From positions 1 through 64,000 of the forward strand of contig CAYTWT010000293.1 of assembly GCA_964442185.1 (NCBI GenBank): a DNA stretch of 64,000 nucleotides, written 5' to 3'. This DNA comes from CADEEV01 sp964442185 (GTDB lineage: Bacteria > Acidobacteriota > Vicinamibacteria > Fen-336). Positions 37,847-45,678 of the stretch are shown here, piece after piece. Every line of letters starts with the position of its first letter. Position 1 is the first letter of the stretch. Below the pieces are notes generated by a model. It was given only the letters and a program-made list of their open reading frames with translations. It searched no databases and had not been told where the DNA came from. A program made the translations under genes and the position numbers.

Positions 37847-38608
37847 CTAGAAGGTGTAGGTTCGGCCCTGCACCATGACGTGCAGGTTACGGATCTTCAG
37901 CGCTTTCAGCTCGCGCTTGATCACAGCCAGGTGCTTGGGCTTGCAGCCGTAAATGTAGACCGGCACGTCCCGCTTGAGCTTCTTTAGTTCGAGCTCCAGC
38001 ATCCAAGGCGTCAGGTGGCCGGAGACCTTGGCCAGTTCCCTCAGTTCGTTGGGGAAGGAACACTCCGTGATCACGCCCTTCAGGCGCTTGGTGTTGTTGG
38101 TGATCTCCCAGAAGCGATGCGTTGGCCCCGTGTCGCTCGAGAAGGCGAGCGCGCCCTTCTTGTCCTCGAGGATGTAGCCCGCGGTCGGCACGCTATGCGA
38201 GACGTGGACCGCGCGAATCCTGAGGCCGTTCACGACGAAGGGCTCCTCGGGCTGGACCTCGACGAGCTTCAAGACCGGGGTCATGTCGTTGGGGAGGCAG
38301 GTAAAGTCGGGCCAGGTGTGATTGTTGAAGAGATGATTCCGCATCGACGCGACGACCTCGGGGATCGCGTAGATGCGTAGCGCGAAACCAGGTGCCGTGA
38401 AGTTGTTGTCGATCAGAAACGGGAGGGTGCAGGTGTGATCCAGGTGCGAGTGCGAGATGAGGATGTCCTTGACGCGCTCCTGCTCACGCAGTGACAGCGC
38501 GTTCGAGACCCAGCCGGCGTCGAGAGCAAGCGTGTCGTTCACGAGGAACGACGTCATGCCGTGGCCCGGGATGTTGCCCCCGTAGCACCCAAGAGCTCTG
38601 AGCTTCAT
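37847..38608 (-). CDS. Class II 3',5'-cyclic-nucleotide phosphodiesterase (metallo-beta-lactamase fold)
   Basis: 253 residues. Zinc motif HSHLDHT (His53, His55, Asp57, His58), a third-ligand region HVSHSVPTAGYILED, and an FSSDTGPTHRFWE segment with the bridging Asp match class II cyclic-nucleotide phosphodiesterases of the yeast PDE1/CpdP type. It would hydrolyse cAMP or cGMP and could oppose the cyclase encoded at 3311-4978. A minus-strand TTGACA-18-TACCGT promoter lies at 38712-38741. Confidence 0.82.
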   Translation of the reverse strand: MKLRALGCYGGNIPGHGMTSFLVNDTLALDAGWVSNALSLREQERVKDILISHSHLDHTCTLPFLIDNNFTAPGFALRIYAIPEVVASMRNHLFNNHTWPDFTCLPNDMTPVLKLVEVQPEEPFVVNGLRIRAVHVSHSVPTAGYILEDKKGALAFSSDTGPTHRFWEITNNTKRLKGVITECSFPNELRELAKVSGHLTPWMLELELKKLKRDVPVYIYGCKPKHLAVIKRELKALKIRNLHVMVQGRTYTF

Positions 38609-38711
38609 GCGCGCCTAGGGCTCACAGCCCTGCCGCCGCGAGGCCTCGTCTTCCATGCTGTTACGTCCCAAGTCTCTCATCTTTCGGCGGTTACTGGGCA
38701 GTAGCTCAGGG

Positions 38712-38741
38712 ACGGTAGCACGCGCTCTCGGGAAGTGTCAA
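38712..38741 (-). promoter_or_regulatory. Possible promoter of the phosphodiesterase gene
   Basis: On the minus strand TTGACA (38736-38741) is followed after 18 bases by TACCGT (38712-38717). The -10 is poor, but the -35 is perfect and the direction fits the gene starting about 100 bases downstream. Confidence 0.4.
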
Positions 38742-38835
38742 GTGTACGGCGCACTGCGCCACGCCGCGCTGGGCACGGCTCATACAATGGTTGGTATGTT
38801 GCTGCGTAAGATCCCCGAGGGATTGTACTTTTCCC

Positions 38836-38865
38836 TTGACACGCCAAAGGGCCGATCCGTAAACT
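38836..38865 (+). promoter_or_regulatory. Promoter of the intergenic small transcript
   Basis: TTGACA at 38836-38841 and TAAACT at 38860-38865, spacer 18. Transcription would begin near 38872, seven bases before the extended Shine-Dalgarno sequence. No plus-strand protein gene of ordinary size lies downstream. Confidence 0.7.
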
Positions 38866-38893
38866 CGACGCACGCGAGAAAGGAGGTGGTCCA

Positions 38894-38932
38894 GTGGACA
38901 GTAGCAAACCCCGCGAGGTGGCTGACGCCTAG
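38894..38932 (+). CDS. Twelve-codon ORF behind an extended Shine-Dalgarno sequence
   Basis: GTG start at 38894, seven bases after GGAGG (38882-38886); the predicted peptide is MDSSKPREVADA, ending at TAG 38930-38932. It has no signal, no run of one amino acid and no resemblance to a known leader peptide that I can name. Position and ribosome site make translation very plausible; whether the peptide or the act of translation matters is open. No sizeable gene follows it in the same transcript. Confidence 0.5.
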   Translation: MDSSKPREVADA

Positions 38933-39068
38933 GTCATAAGCCGAGCGAATCCATCCTGAATCGCTTCAACTGGATGCCTCCAAGCCGGGTCGCAGGATCG
39001 GTCCCGCGAAATCGGAAAGAGGCCCGCTAGGCCGTAGCCGACCTGGCGAATCCCAACAGCGCACCGGG

Positions 39069-39100
39069 CCCTGGGGAGTTGGTGTACTCTCCAGGGTTTT
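39069..39100 (+). terminator. Intrinsic terminator of the small transcript
   Basis: Arms CCCTGGGGAG (39069-39078) and CTCTCCAGGG (39087-39096) pair over ten bases with one G-T wobble and an eight-base loop, then TTTT (39097-39100). It ends 16 bases before the convergent OPT gene stop. Confidence 0.8.
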
Positions 39101-39115
39101 CGTGTTTCTGGCAGC

Positions 39116-41263
39116 CTACTTCGCGCTGTCGAGCGGCTTGCGCGCGAAGTGGTAGAGGGAGAAAGCGAGCGCCGCGAAAGCGAGGATCCCGACCAGTGCG
39201 CTATCGTGGATGGCAGGCAGGGCCGCGCCTAGATCGATCGCTGCCTTGGGCAGCCATTCCCACTTCTCGGCGAGCTTGACGACGATCCCGAGCAGACCCA
39301 CGATGCCGCCCGCGGCGATGAGGCCGCTGGCATAGAGAGCGCCCGGGCTCGCCTCGTCGTCGTGCTTCTTCTCCTGGCCGCGCTCCACGAGCCAGCGCAC
39401 GAGCCCACCGCAGAAGATCGCCGCGGTCGTGCCGATGGACAGGTAGGAGCCGACGGCGAAGCTCAGCGAGCGGATCCCGAGCAACTCGACGCCGATCACG
39501 AGAAAGACGCCAAGGAACACGAGTCCCCACGGCAGCCGTCGGTCGAGGATGCCGCGGATCACGACCGACATGAGGCGCGCCTGCGGCGCCGGAGCCTCCT
39601 GGCTGCCGATGCCCTGCACCCATTGAATCTCGATGCGCCCGGTCGCGGGATTGAACAGATAGGTTCCCTCGGGGATGGTCGGCGAACCGAGCACGTTGAG
39701 CAGCTTGTAGCTGTGCCCTTCGTAGCTGTAGGACTCCTCCAGGACGCTCACGCCCTCGGGAAGCTGCGCGGCGTCTACGGCGATGTCGGCTGGGACGTAT
39801 TTCTCGAGCCCCTTGTTGACCGCGAGCAGCGTCACGCCGATCACGAACGAGGACGCGAGCACGCCCAGGAAGAGGCCTAGCTGCTGCGCTGACGGCGTGG
39901 CGCCCACCAGGTAGCCCGTTTTCAGGTCTTGCGAGGTGTTGCCGGCGTTGGCGGCGGCGATGCACACCGTGCCGCCGATCATCAGGGCGAGCGCGCCGTA
40001 GGCGCCGCTCGTCCAGCCTTGCAACAGGAAGAGCCCGCACGTCGCCATCAGGGTAGCGATCGCCATCCCTGAGATCGGGTTCGAGGAGGTGCCGATCAGC
40101 CCGACGAGCCGCGAGGACACGGTGACGAACAGGAAGCCGAAGATCACGATCAGGATGGACGCCAGCAGGTTGTGCAACGCGCTCGTGTGTGCCCCGGGCA
40201 CCGGCTTGAACGTGAGCAGCAGCCACATCGCGACGACGATCGCGGCGGAGCCTGCCAGCACGACGGTCATCGGCAAATCGCGCGCCGTGCGACCCACGCT
40301 CGGCGCCGCCTGGGGCGAGCGACTCTTGCGCAGGTCGGCCGCGCCGGCCTTGAGCGCGGCGATGATGGTGGGTAGCGTGCGCGCCAGCGTGATGAGCCCG
40401 GCGGCCGCCACCGCGCCGGCGCCGATGTAGCGGATGTAGAAGTTCCACATCTCGCTCGAGGTCATGTCCGCGATTGGCTTGACGCTCGGGTAGATCGGCG
40501 TCGGCACCATGCTGCCGAAGAACTTGATCGTGGGCATCATCACGAGCCAGGAGAAGACGCCGCCCGAGAAGATCACGCCGGCGATCTTCGGCCCGATGAT
40601 GTAGCCGACGCCCAGGTACTCCGAGGTGGTCGCCGCGCGCAGCGACGCTCCCGGCAGCCACTTCGGGTCGTAGGTGGGGATCGGATTCAGCACCGCCAGC
40701 GCGTTCTCGTTCTGGAACACCGTGTACAGACTGCCCAGGCCGAGGCCGTAGAAGACCCGGCTCGCGAATGAGCCGCCCTTCTCGCCCGCGATCAACACGT
40801 CGGCGCAAGCGGTGCCCTCGGGATAGAGCAGGTTGCCGTGCTCCTTGACGATCAGTTGGCGCCGCAGCGGGATCATAAACAGTACGCCCAGGATGCCGCC
40901 GATCATGGCGAGCAGCAGGATGCGCGTGTACTCGAGCGGGAAGCCCAGGAAGATCAGCGCCGGCAGCGTGAAGATGACCCCGCCCGCCACCGACTCGCCC
41001 GCGGAGCCCGTGGTCTGGACCAGGTTGTTCTCGAGGATGCTGGCCTTGCCGAGGGCCCGCAGCAAGCTGATCGAGAGCACGGCGATCGGGATCGAGGCCG
41101 CGACCGTCAGGCCCGCACGCAGGCCCACGTAGACCGTCACGGCGCCAAAGACGATACCGAACAGCATCCCGAGAATGACAGCCCGGGGCGTGAACTCGGG
41201 CACGTTCGCCGTGTCGGCGATGTAGGGCTTGAACTCGGCGGCCTGGGGTTTCTCTTCAGCCAT
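39116..41263 (-). CDS. OPT-family oligopeptide transporter
   Basis: 715 residues with about 15 hydrophobic segments. N-terminal EFTPRAVILGMLFGIVFGAVTVYVGLRAGLTVAASIPIAVLSI and ENNLVQTTGSAGESVAGGVIFTLPALIFLG are the hallmark of the bacterial OPT branch, as is GNTSQDLKTGYLVGATP. A soluble insert of about 100 residues lies near position 490-580 (LPEGVSVLEESYSYEGH). OPT proteins are proton-coupled importers of oligopeptides or metal chelates. No partner genes. Confidence 0.92.
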   Translation of the reverse strand: MAEEKPQAAEFKPYIADTANVPEFTPRAVILGMLFGIVFGAVTVYVGLRAGLTVAASIPIAVLSISLLRALGKASILENNLVQTTGSAGESVAGGVIFTLPALIFLGFPLEYTRILLLAMIGGILGVLFMIPLRRQLIVKEHGNLLYPEGTACADVLIAGEKGGSFASRVFYGLGLGSLYTVFQNENALAVLNPIPTYDPKWLPGASLRAATTSEYLGVGYIIGPKIAGVIFSGGVFSWLVMMPTIKFFGSMVPTPIYPSVKPIADMTSSEMWNFYIRYIGAGAVAAAGLITLARTLPTIIAALKAGAADLRKSRSPQAAPSVGRTARDLPMTVVLAGSAAIVVAMWLLLTFKPVPGAHTSALHNLLASILIVIFGFLFVTVSSRLVGLIGTSSNPISGMAIATLMATCGLFLLQGWTSGAYGALALMIGGTVCIAAANAGNTSQDLKTGYLVGATPSAQQLGLFLGVLASSFVIGVTLLAVNKGLEKYVPADIAVDAAQLPEGVSVLEESYSYEGHSYKLLNVLGSPTIPEGTYLFNPATGRIEIQWVQGIGSQEAPAPQARLMSVVIRGILDRRLPWGLVFLGVFLVIGVELLGIRSLSFAVGSYLSIGTTAAIFCGGLVRWLVERGQEKKHDDEASPGALYASGLIAAGGIVGLLGIVVKLAEKWEWLPKAAIDLGAALPAIHDSALVGILAFAALAFSLYHFARKPLDSAK

Positions 41264-41300
41264 CCTCTGCTCCTCTCACGCCTGTTTGGAAGTATGGGAT

Positions 41301-41306
41301 TATACT
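41301..41306 (+). promoter_or_regulatory. -10 element immediately before a start codon
   Basis: TATACT lies six bases before the ATG at 41313 with no Shine-Dalgarno sequence in between, so the transcript would start at or next to the initiation codon. Confidence 0.5.
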
Positions 41307-41312
41307 CGGCCC

Positions 41313-42503
41313 ATGGTGCGGCGGCGGGCATCAGGCCTGCTCCTGATGGCATTCTTTGTAGCCGTCGCGGTCTTTCCCCAGGAACGCGCCTCGCGCTACG
41401 AGATGCAGTACGGGGAGCCGGTCGAAGTGTCGATCTCCGATCTTGCCCAAAACCCCTCTTCCTACGAGAACCGCTCGGTGCGGACGCGCGGACGGCTCGA
41501 ACTCGAGGCCTCGGGATCGTTCCACACGTATGCGATCCGCAACAACTTCGGCGACAAGGTTCGCGTGGCGCCGGTCTCCGAGGTCGCTGCGGCATGGGAC
41601 TCCGAGGTCCTGACCATGATCGGCCGCGATCTCGACGTCACCGGCGTGTTCCTCAGGGCCACGTCGCAGCAACTCTCGAGCGCGGGGTCGGGTGGCACCG
41701 GCACCATCCAGTTCTGGACGTTCCTGGGCGAGGCGCCCGAGATCAAGGACGACGCGAAGGTGCCGGTTGCCACTCTCGAGCAGCTCGCCACGAACCCGGC
41801 TCGTTTCGAGGGGCGCCAGCTCAAGGTGATCGGCCAGTTTCGCGGCCGCAATCTCTTCGGCGATCTCCCGCCCAGCACGCAAACGAGCCGCGCCGACTGG
41901 GTCGTGAAGGACGACGTCTACGCACTCTGGATCACCGGCCGCAAACCCAAGGGTGAGGGCTTCGAGCTCGACCCCGGCCTCAAGCGCGACACCGGCAAGT
42001 GGCTGGAGGTGACCGGCCGCGTCGACGTACGCCGCGGCTTCGCCTACCTGACGGCGCAGCGCGTCGCCCTCAGCCTGCCGCCGACCCCCACGGCTCGAGT
42101 CGAGCCGCCCACGCCTCCGCCTGAGCGCCCGAAGCTGCCGCCGATGGTGATCTTCGCCCTGCCGCTCGACGGCGAGAGCGACGTGCCGGGCGAGGCGCGT
42201 TTCGCCGTCCAGTTCAGCAAGGACATGGATGAGGACAGCTTGAAGGGACGCGTCGTGCTGCGCTACGCCGGCCGGCCGCAACCGGGCGACCGCGACCTCG
42301 ACGGCGTCGTGATGCGCTACGACGGTGGCCGCCGCGCGCTCATCATCGACCCTGGCGATGTGCTTCGCCCTGGGCGCCAGGTCGAACTCCTGCTGCTGCC
42401 AGGGATCGTCGACTCAGACGGTGTGCCGCTGGCTCCGCGCCAGGGCCCGCTCCCGGAAGGCGCCACGGTCGTCGACGCTCTGCACTGGCGAATCAGGCTC
42501 TGA
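41313..42503 (+). CDS. Secreted protein with repeated OB-like segments and a C-terminal Ig-like (Big_5/SbsA) domain
   Basis: 396 residues, not a named family. A signal sequence (RASGLLLMAFFVAVAVFPQ) precedes two similar segments of about 110 residues: ISDLAQNPSSYENRSVRTRGRLE and VATLEQLATNPARFEGRQLKVIGQFRG begin each, suggesting duplicated beta domains. A Pro-rich linker (PPTPTARVEPPTPPPERPKLPP) leads to an Ig-like domain with FALPLDGESDVPGEARFAVQFSKDMDEDSL, as in the Big_5 family. No catalytic motif is visible; a periplasmic or surface role is likely. Divergent from the OPT gene. Confidence 0.65.
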   Translation: MVRRRASGLLLMAFFVAVAVFPQERASRYEMQYGEPVEVSISDLAQNPSSYENRSVRTRGRLELEASGSFHTYAIRNNFGDKVRVAPVSEVAAAWDSEVLTMIGRDLDVTGVFLRATSQQLSSAGSGGTGTIQFWTFLGEAPEIKDDAKVPVATLEQLATNPARFEGRQLKVIGQFRGRNLFGDLPPSTQTSRADWVVKDDVYALWITGRKPKGEGFELDPGLKRDTGKWLEVTGRVDVRRGFAYLTAQRVALSLPPTPTARVEPPTPPPERPKLPPMVIFALPLDGESDVPGEARFAVQFSKDMDEDSLKGRVVLRYAGRPQPGDRDLDGVVMRYDGGRRALIIDPGDVLRPGRQVELLLLPGIVDSDGVPLAPRQGPLPEGATVVDALHWRIRL

Positions 42504-42565
42504 TCCGACGCCTTGCGACGCCGATGCGCACGCCGCGGCAGCGCTCCTGACAGCCGCGTCGGCAG

Positions 42566-43090
42566 CTATTTCAGCAATTCGCGGAGTTTCCCGGGTAGGG
42601 CTTTCGACTTTTCGAGGACGGCAGCGGCCATCGCCTTGCGGCGCTCCCCTACGCGGGCGCGCAGCCGCGCATCGCCCATCGCGAGCAGTGTCACGGCGAG
42701 ATGGCCGGCGTTGGCGGCGCCCATCGCGCCGACGCCGACGGTCGCGACCGGGATGCCCGTTGGCATCTGCACGGTCGAGAGCAGCGCGTCCACGCCCGCA
42801 AGCGACGAGCCCGCGAGCGGCACGCCGATGACCGGCAGCAGCGTGTGGGCTGCGACGACGCCGGCCAGATGCGCCGAGCCTCCCGCTCCGGCGATCACGA
42901 GCTTGAATCCGCGCCGCTCGGCCTCGCGCGCGAAACGCGTGGCCTGCTCGGGGCTGCGGTGGGCCGAGAGCACGCGGATGTCGTAGCCGAGGCGGTAGCT
43001 CTCGAGCACCTTCACGCACTCAGCCATCGCGGGCAGATCGCTGTCGCTGCCCATCAGTATCGCGATGGGCGGAGTCCCACGCCGGAGCAT
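42566..43090 (-). CDS. purE: N5-carboxyaminoimidazole ribonucleotide mutase
   Basis: 174 residues. Class I PurE signature: LMGSDSDLPAMAECVKVL, VLSAHRSPEQATRFA, VIAGAGGSAHLAGVVAAHTLLPVIGVPL, and SLLSTVQMP-like DALLSTVQMPTGIPVATVG. Converts N5-CAIR to CAIR in purine synthesis. Lies four bases downstream of purD, so the two form an operon. Confidence 0.95.
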   Translation of the reverse strand: MLRRGTPPIAILMGSDSDLPAMAECVKVLESYRLGYDIRVLSAHRSPEQATRFAREAERRGFKLVIAGAGGSAHLAGVVAAHTLLPVIGVPLAGSSLAGVDALLSTVQMPTGIPVATVGVGAMGAANAGHLAVTLLAMGDARLRARVGERRKAMAAAVLEKSKALPGKLRELLK

Positions 43091-43094
43091 CGCG

Positions 43095-44384
43095 CTACTT
43101 GGCTTGTAGTCGCGCGAGCGCGCGGCGGCCGATGTCCTTGCGGTAGTGCATGCCTGCGAAGGATACCTTGGCGACGCCCTCGTACGCCCGCTGGATCGCG
43201 CCTTCCAGGTTGGCGCCCAGTGCAGTGATCCCGAGCACGCGCCCGCCGACGGTGATCGTCTTCCCTTCCTTGGTCGCGGTTGCCGCGTGGAAGGCGAACA
43301 CGTCGCTCTGGCCCTTCAGCGAGTCGAGCCCGGAGATGGCCTGGCCAGCCTCGGAGTTGTCGGGATAGCCCTTGCTCGAGATCACGACACAGACCGACGG
43401 CTCCTTGGCCCACTCGATCTTGGCGTCCCTCAGCTGCCCGTCGGCGATGCCCTTCAGCACCGGCACGATGTCGGAGCGCATCCGGGCCAGGATCGCCTGC
43501 GTCTCCGGGTCGCCGAAGCGCGCGTTGAACTCGAGCGTCTTGGGACCCTGCTCCGTCATCATGATCCCGGCGTACAGCACGCCCTGGTAGCGGCGGTTCT
43601 CGGCAGCCATGCCGGCGATCGTGGGCAGGATGACCTCCTGCATGATCTGTTTGTGGCCGTCGAGCGTCAGCGTGGTCGCGGGCGAGACGGCGCCCATGCC
43701 TCCGGTGTTCGGGCCTTCGTCGTTTTCGAGCAGGCGCTTGTGGTCCTGCGCGGACATCAGCGGCAGCGCTCGGGCGCCGTCCGAGAAGACGAGGAACGAA
43801 ACCTCTTCGCCCGTCAGGAACTCCTCGATCACGAGCTTGGATCCGGCCGAACCGAATTTCTTGTCGGTCATCATGAGATTGATGACCGCCTTGGCTTCCT
43901 TCGCGTCTTTCGCGAGCACCGTTCCCTTGCCCGAGGCGAGGCCATCGGCCTTCAGCACGATCGGGAAGCCGAACGGCGCCTCCTTGACGACAGCAAGCGC
44001 CTCGTCGACGGTCGTGCAGATGCGGTAGCTCGGAGACGGGACCTTGTGGCGCTGCATGAACTCGCGGGCAAACGCCTTCGAGCCTTCGAGCTCGGCTGCG
44101 GCGCGGCTCGGACAGAAGATCGACAGCCCGCGCCGCGAGAACTCGTCGGCGATGCCGAGAACCATCGGAAGCTCGGGGCCGACGACGGTCAGATCGGCCT
44201 TGATCGTCTGCGCGAAGTCGGCCACCTCCACGATGTTGGAGGTGTCAATCGGGACGCAATCGGCCAGTTCGGCGATCCCGGCATTCCCGGGGGCGCAGTA
44301 CACCTCGGTGACGAGGGGGCTCTGGCGGATCTTCCAGGCGAGGGCATGCTCACGGCCCCCGTTCCCGACGACCAAGACTCTCAC
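43095..44384 (-). CDS. purD: Phosphoribosylamine-glycine ligase
   Basis: 429 residues, ATP-grasp enzyme. N-terminal VLVVGNGGREHALAWKI, PGNAGIAELADCV, VGPELPMVLGIADEF, the ATP-grasp core VLKADGLASGKGTVLA, and later FNARFGDPETQAILARMRSD. Makes GAR from phosphoribosylamine and glycine. First gene of purD-purE on the minus strand, 37 bases from the rsmI stop upstream. Confidence 0.95.
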   Translation of the reverse strand: MRVLVVGNGGREHALAWKIRQSPLVTEVYCAPGNAGIAELADCVPIDTSNIVEVADFAQTIKADLTVVGPELPMVLGIADEFSRRGLSIFCPSRAAAELEGSKAFAREFMQRHKVPSPSYRICTTVDEALAVVKEAPFGFPIVLKADGLASGKGTVLAKDAKEAKAVINLMMTDKKFGSAGSKLVIEEFLTGEEVSFLVFSDGARALPLMSAQDHKRLLENDEGPNTGGMGAVSPATTLTLDGHKQIMQEVILPTIAGMAAENRRYQGVLYAGIMMTEQGPKTLEFNARFGDPETQAILARMRSDIVPVLKGIADGQLRDAKIEWAKEPSVCVVISSKGYPDNSEAGQAISGLDSLKGQSDVFAFHAATATKEGKTITVGGRVLGITALGANLEGAIQRAYEGVAKVSFAGMHYRKDIGRRALARLQAK

Positions 44385-44421
44385 GCTGGAGTTTCTCCGG
44401 TCAAAAAGACTGCTAAAGCTC

Positions 44422-45267
44422 TCATGAGTGGGACTTTCCTGTCAAGGAGAGCACCCTGGCGTAGACCTCGCGGGCAGGCAAGCCCAGGGCCCGGGCCACT
44501 TCCTTGACGGCTTCCCGACGGGTCTTTCCGCCTTCGACGAGGCGGGAGAACAGGGCCTCGGCAGATTCCTGGGGACCGGACGCTTTGGACGCTCCCGCCA
44601 ACACCAGGACGATCTCGCCTTTGACCGTTTGGCGGCTCGAAAGGCCCGCGCGGAGCGTCGAAAGCCGCCCGCGCAGGTGTTCCTCGTGCAGCTTTGTCAA
44701 CTCGCGGCCCAGGAACGCCTCGCGATCGCCGAAGGCCGCCTGCAGATCGGCCAGAGTCGCGAGAATACGCACCGGAGATTCGTAGAACACCAGCGTCTCA
44801 CGAGCGCTCGTGAACTCCGCGATCGCCTTCTGGCGCGCGCTGGCCTTGGCCGGGAGGAAGCCCACGAAGAGAAAGCGGTCCGTGGGGAGGCCCGCGACCG
44901 AAAGCGCGGCCACGGCCGCGCTGGCGCCTGGCACAGGTAGCACGCACAGGCCGGCGGCCCGCGCTTCCCGCACGAGCCGGAAGCCGGGGTCGGAGATGCC
45001 GGGCGTGCCGGCGTCCGAAACCAAGGCCACGTCATGGCCCAGGCGCAGCTCCGCCAGGATCTGCTCGCCCTTCCAGCGCTCGTTGTGCTCGAAGTAGGAG
45101 GTGGTCCTCGTCAAGATCCCATGCGCTCTCAACAGCTTGGCCGTCCGCCGAGTGTCTTCGCAGGCGATCAGGCTGGCATCGCGCAGCACCCGCAAGGCGC
45201 GCAGCGTCACGTCCTCGAGGTTGCCAAGGGGCGTCGCGACGACGTACAACCGGCCAGAAACCTCCAT
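44422..45267 (-). CDS. rsmI: 16S rRNA (cytidine-1402 2'-O)-methyltransferase
   Basis: 281 residues. Tetrapyrrole-methylase-like fold with VATPLGNLEDVTLRALRVL, ACEDTRRTAKLLRAHGI, SDAGTPGISDPGFRLV and PVPGASAAVAALSVAGLPTDRFLFVGFLP, diagnostic of RsmI. Uses SAM to modify C1402 in the ribosomal decoding site. The ATG at 45267 was chosen over upstream in-frame starts because homology begins there. A TATGAT -10 on the minus strand (45277-45282) ends nine bases before it. Divergent from rpsU. Confidence 0.92.
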   Translation of the reverse strand: MEVSGRLYVVATPLGNLEDVTLRALRVLRDASLIACEDTRRTAKLLRAHGILTRTTSYFEHNERWKGEQILAELRLGHDVALVSDAGTPGISDPGFRLVREARAAGLCVLPVPGASAAVAALSVAGLPTDRFLFVGFLPAKASARQKAIAEFTSARETLVFYESPVRILATLADLQAAFGDREAFLGRELTKLHEEHLRGRLSTLRAGLSSRQTVKGEIVLVLAGASKASGPQESAEALFSRLVEGGKTRREAVKEVARALGLPAREVYARVLSLTGKSHS

Positions 45268-45297
45268 GCCCGCCCGATCATAAGCCGAGGAGCTGGT

Positions 45298-45326
45298 TTG
45301 ACACCCCTCCGGGCCTCGTCTAGCAT
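45298..45326 (+). promoter_or_regulatory. Promoter of rpsU
   Basis: TTGACA (45298-45303), 17-base spacer, TAGCAT (45321-45326). Transcription would start near 45333, giving a leader of about 70 bases before the TTG start codon. Confidence 0.75.
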
Positions 45327-45338
45327 CACGAAAGCCTT

Positions 45339-45363
45339 GGGAGCGTTGCGGCCAGCGGCTCCC
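45339..45363 (+). promoter_or_regulatory. Leader hairpin of the rpsU mRNA
   Basis: GGGAGC (45339-45344) pairs with GCTCCC (45358-45363), and inside it GTTG pairs with CAGC around a four-base loop with one bulged G. The stem starts a few bases after the predicted transcription start, so it would sit at the very 5' end of the message, where it could stabilise the RNA or bind a ribosomal protein. Confidence 0.5.
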
Positions 45364-45403
45364 GGAGAGGCCCAATCCACGAGAGTCAGGGGGTGTATCC
45401 GTT

Positions 45404-45601
45404 TTGGCCGAGATCAAGATCCAAGATGGCGAGTCGATCGAGAATGCCCTCCGCCGCTTCAAGCGCAAAGTTCAGCAAGAAGACATCATCAAGGACATCA
45501 AGAAGCACACCTTCTACCTGAAGCCCGGCGACAAGAAACGGGCCAAGCAGGCCCTCGCCCGCAAGCGAAACCGCAAGAAACTTCGTCGCGAAGTCGAGTA
45601 A
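45404..45601 (+). CDS. rpsU: 30S ribosomal protein S21
   Basis: 65 residues, strongly basic: DGESIENALRRFKRKVQQEDIIKDIKKH then a Lys/Arg-rich tail KKRAKQALARKRNRKKLRREVE, as in bacterial S21. It binds the 30S subunit near the anti-Shine-Dalgarno region and aids initiation. The start is TTG with an AGGGGGTG ribosome site upstream; no ATG or GTG is available at the correct N-terminus. Own promoter and terminator. Confidence 0.93.
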   Translation: MAEIKIQDGESIENALRRFKRKVQQEDIIKDIKKHTFYLKPGDKKRAKQALARKRNRKKLRREVE

Positions 45602-45617
45602 GCAGCCAAGAACCACC

Positions 45618-45650
45618 CCCCGGGGCGCTTTGGCAAGCCCCGGGGCGTTT
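45618..45650 (+). terminator. Intrinsic terminator of rpsU
   Basis: CCCCGGGGC (45618-45626) and GCCCCGGGG (45637-45645) form a perfect nine-base stem with a ten-base loop, followed by CGTTT. The T-run is short, so some readthrough into the next gene is possible. Confidence 0.65.
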
Positions 45651-45678
45651 ACGCCCTTGTTCCCCGGAGGGCCCGAGC

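Larger units (their letters stand above)
38872..39100 (+). ncRNA. Free-standing small RNA of about 230 bases, family not recognised
   Basis: The stretch 38609-39115 holds no ordinary gene and is flanked by two minus-strand genes. Within it a promoter (38836-38865) and an intrinsic terminator (39069-39100) bracket a plus-strand transcript. Its 5' end carries AAAGGAGGTGGTCC (38879-38892), which can pair with the 3' end of 16S rRNA (GGAUCACCUCCUUU) over 14 bases with one G-U pair, far more than a normal ribosome site. A 12-codon ORF follows at 38894. The remaining 140 bases contain short inverted repeats (for example ATCCA/TGGAT around 38948-38975) but no long ORF. Boundaries are from promoter and terminator only. 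Confidence 0.6.

Noticed and set aside
38879..38892. Minus strand reads like the 3' end of 16S rRNA (GGACCACCTCCTTT)
   Set aside because: Only this tail matches; the conserved 16S sequence just upstream of the tail is absent, and the base at the fourth position differs. It is better explained as an extended Shine-Dalgarno sequence on the plus strand.
39201..40808. Open frame of over 500 codons inside the OPT gene
   Set aside because: Very Arg/Ala-rich, alternative frame of a confident membrane transporter; no domain.
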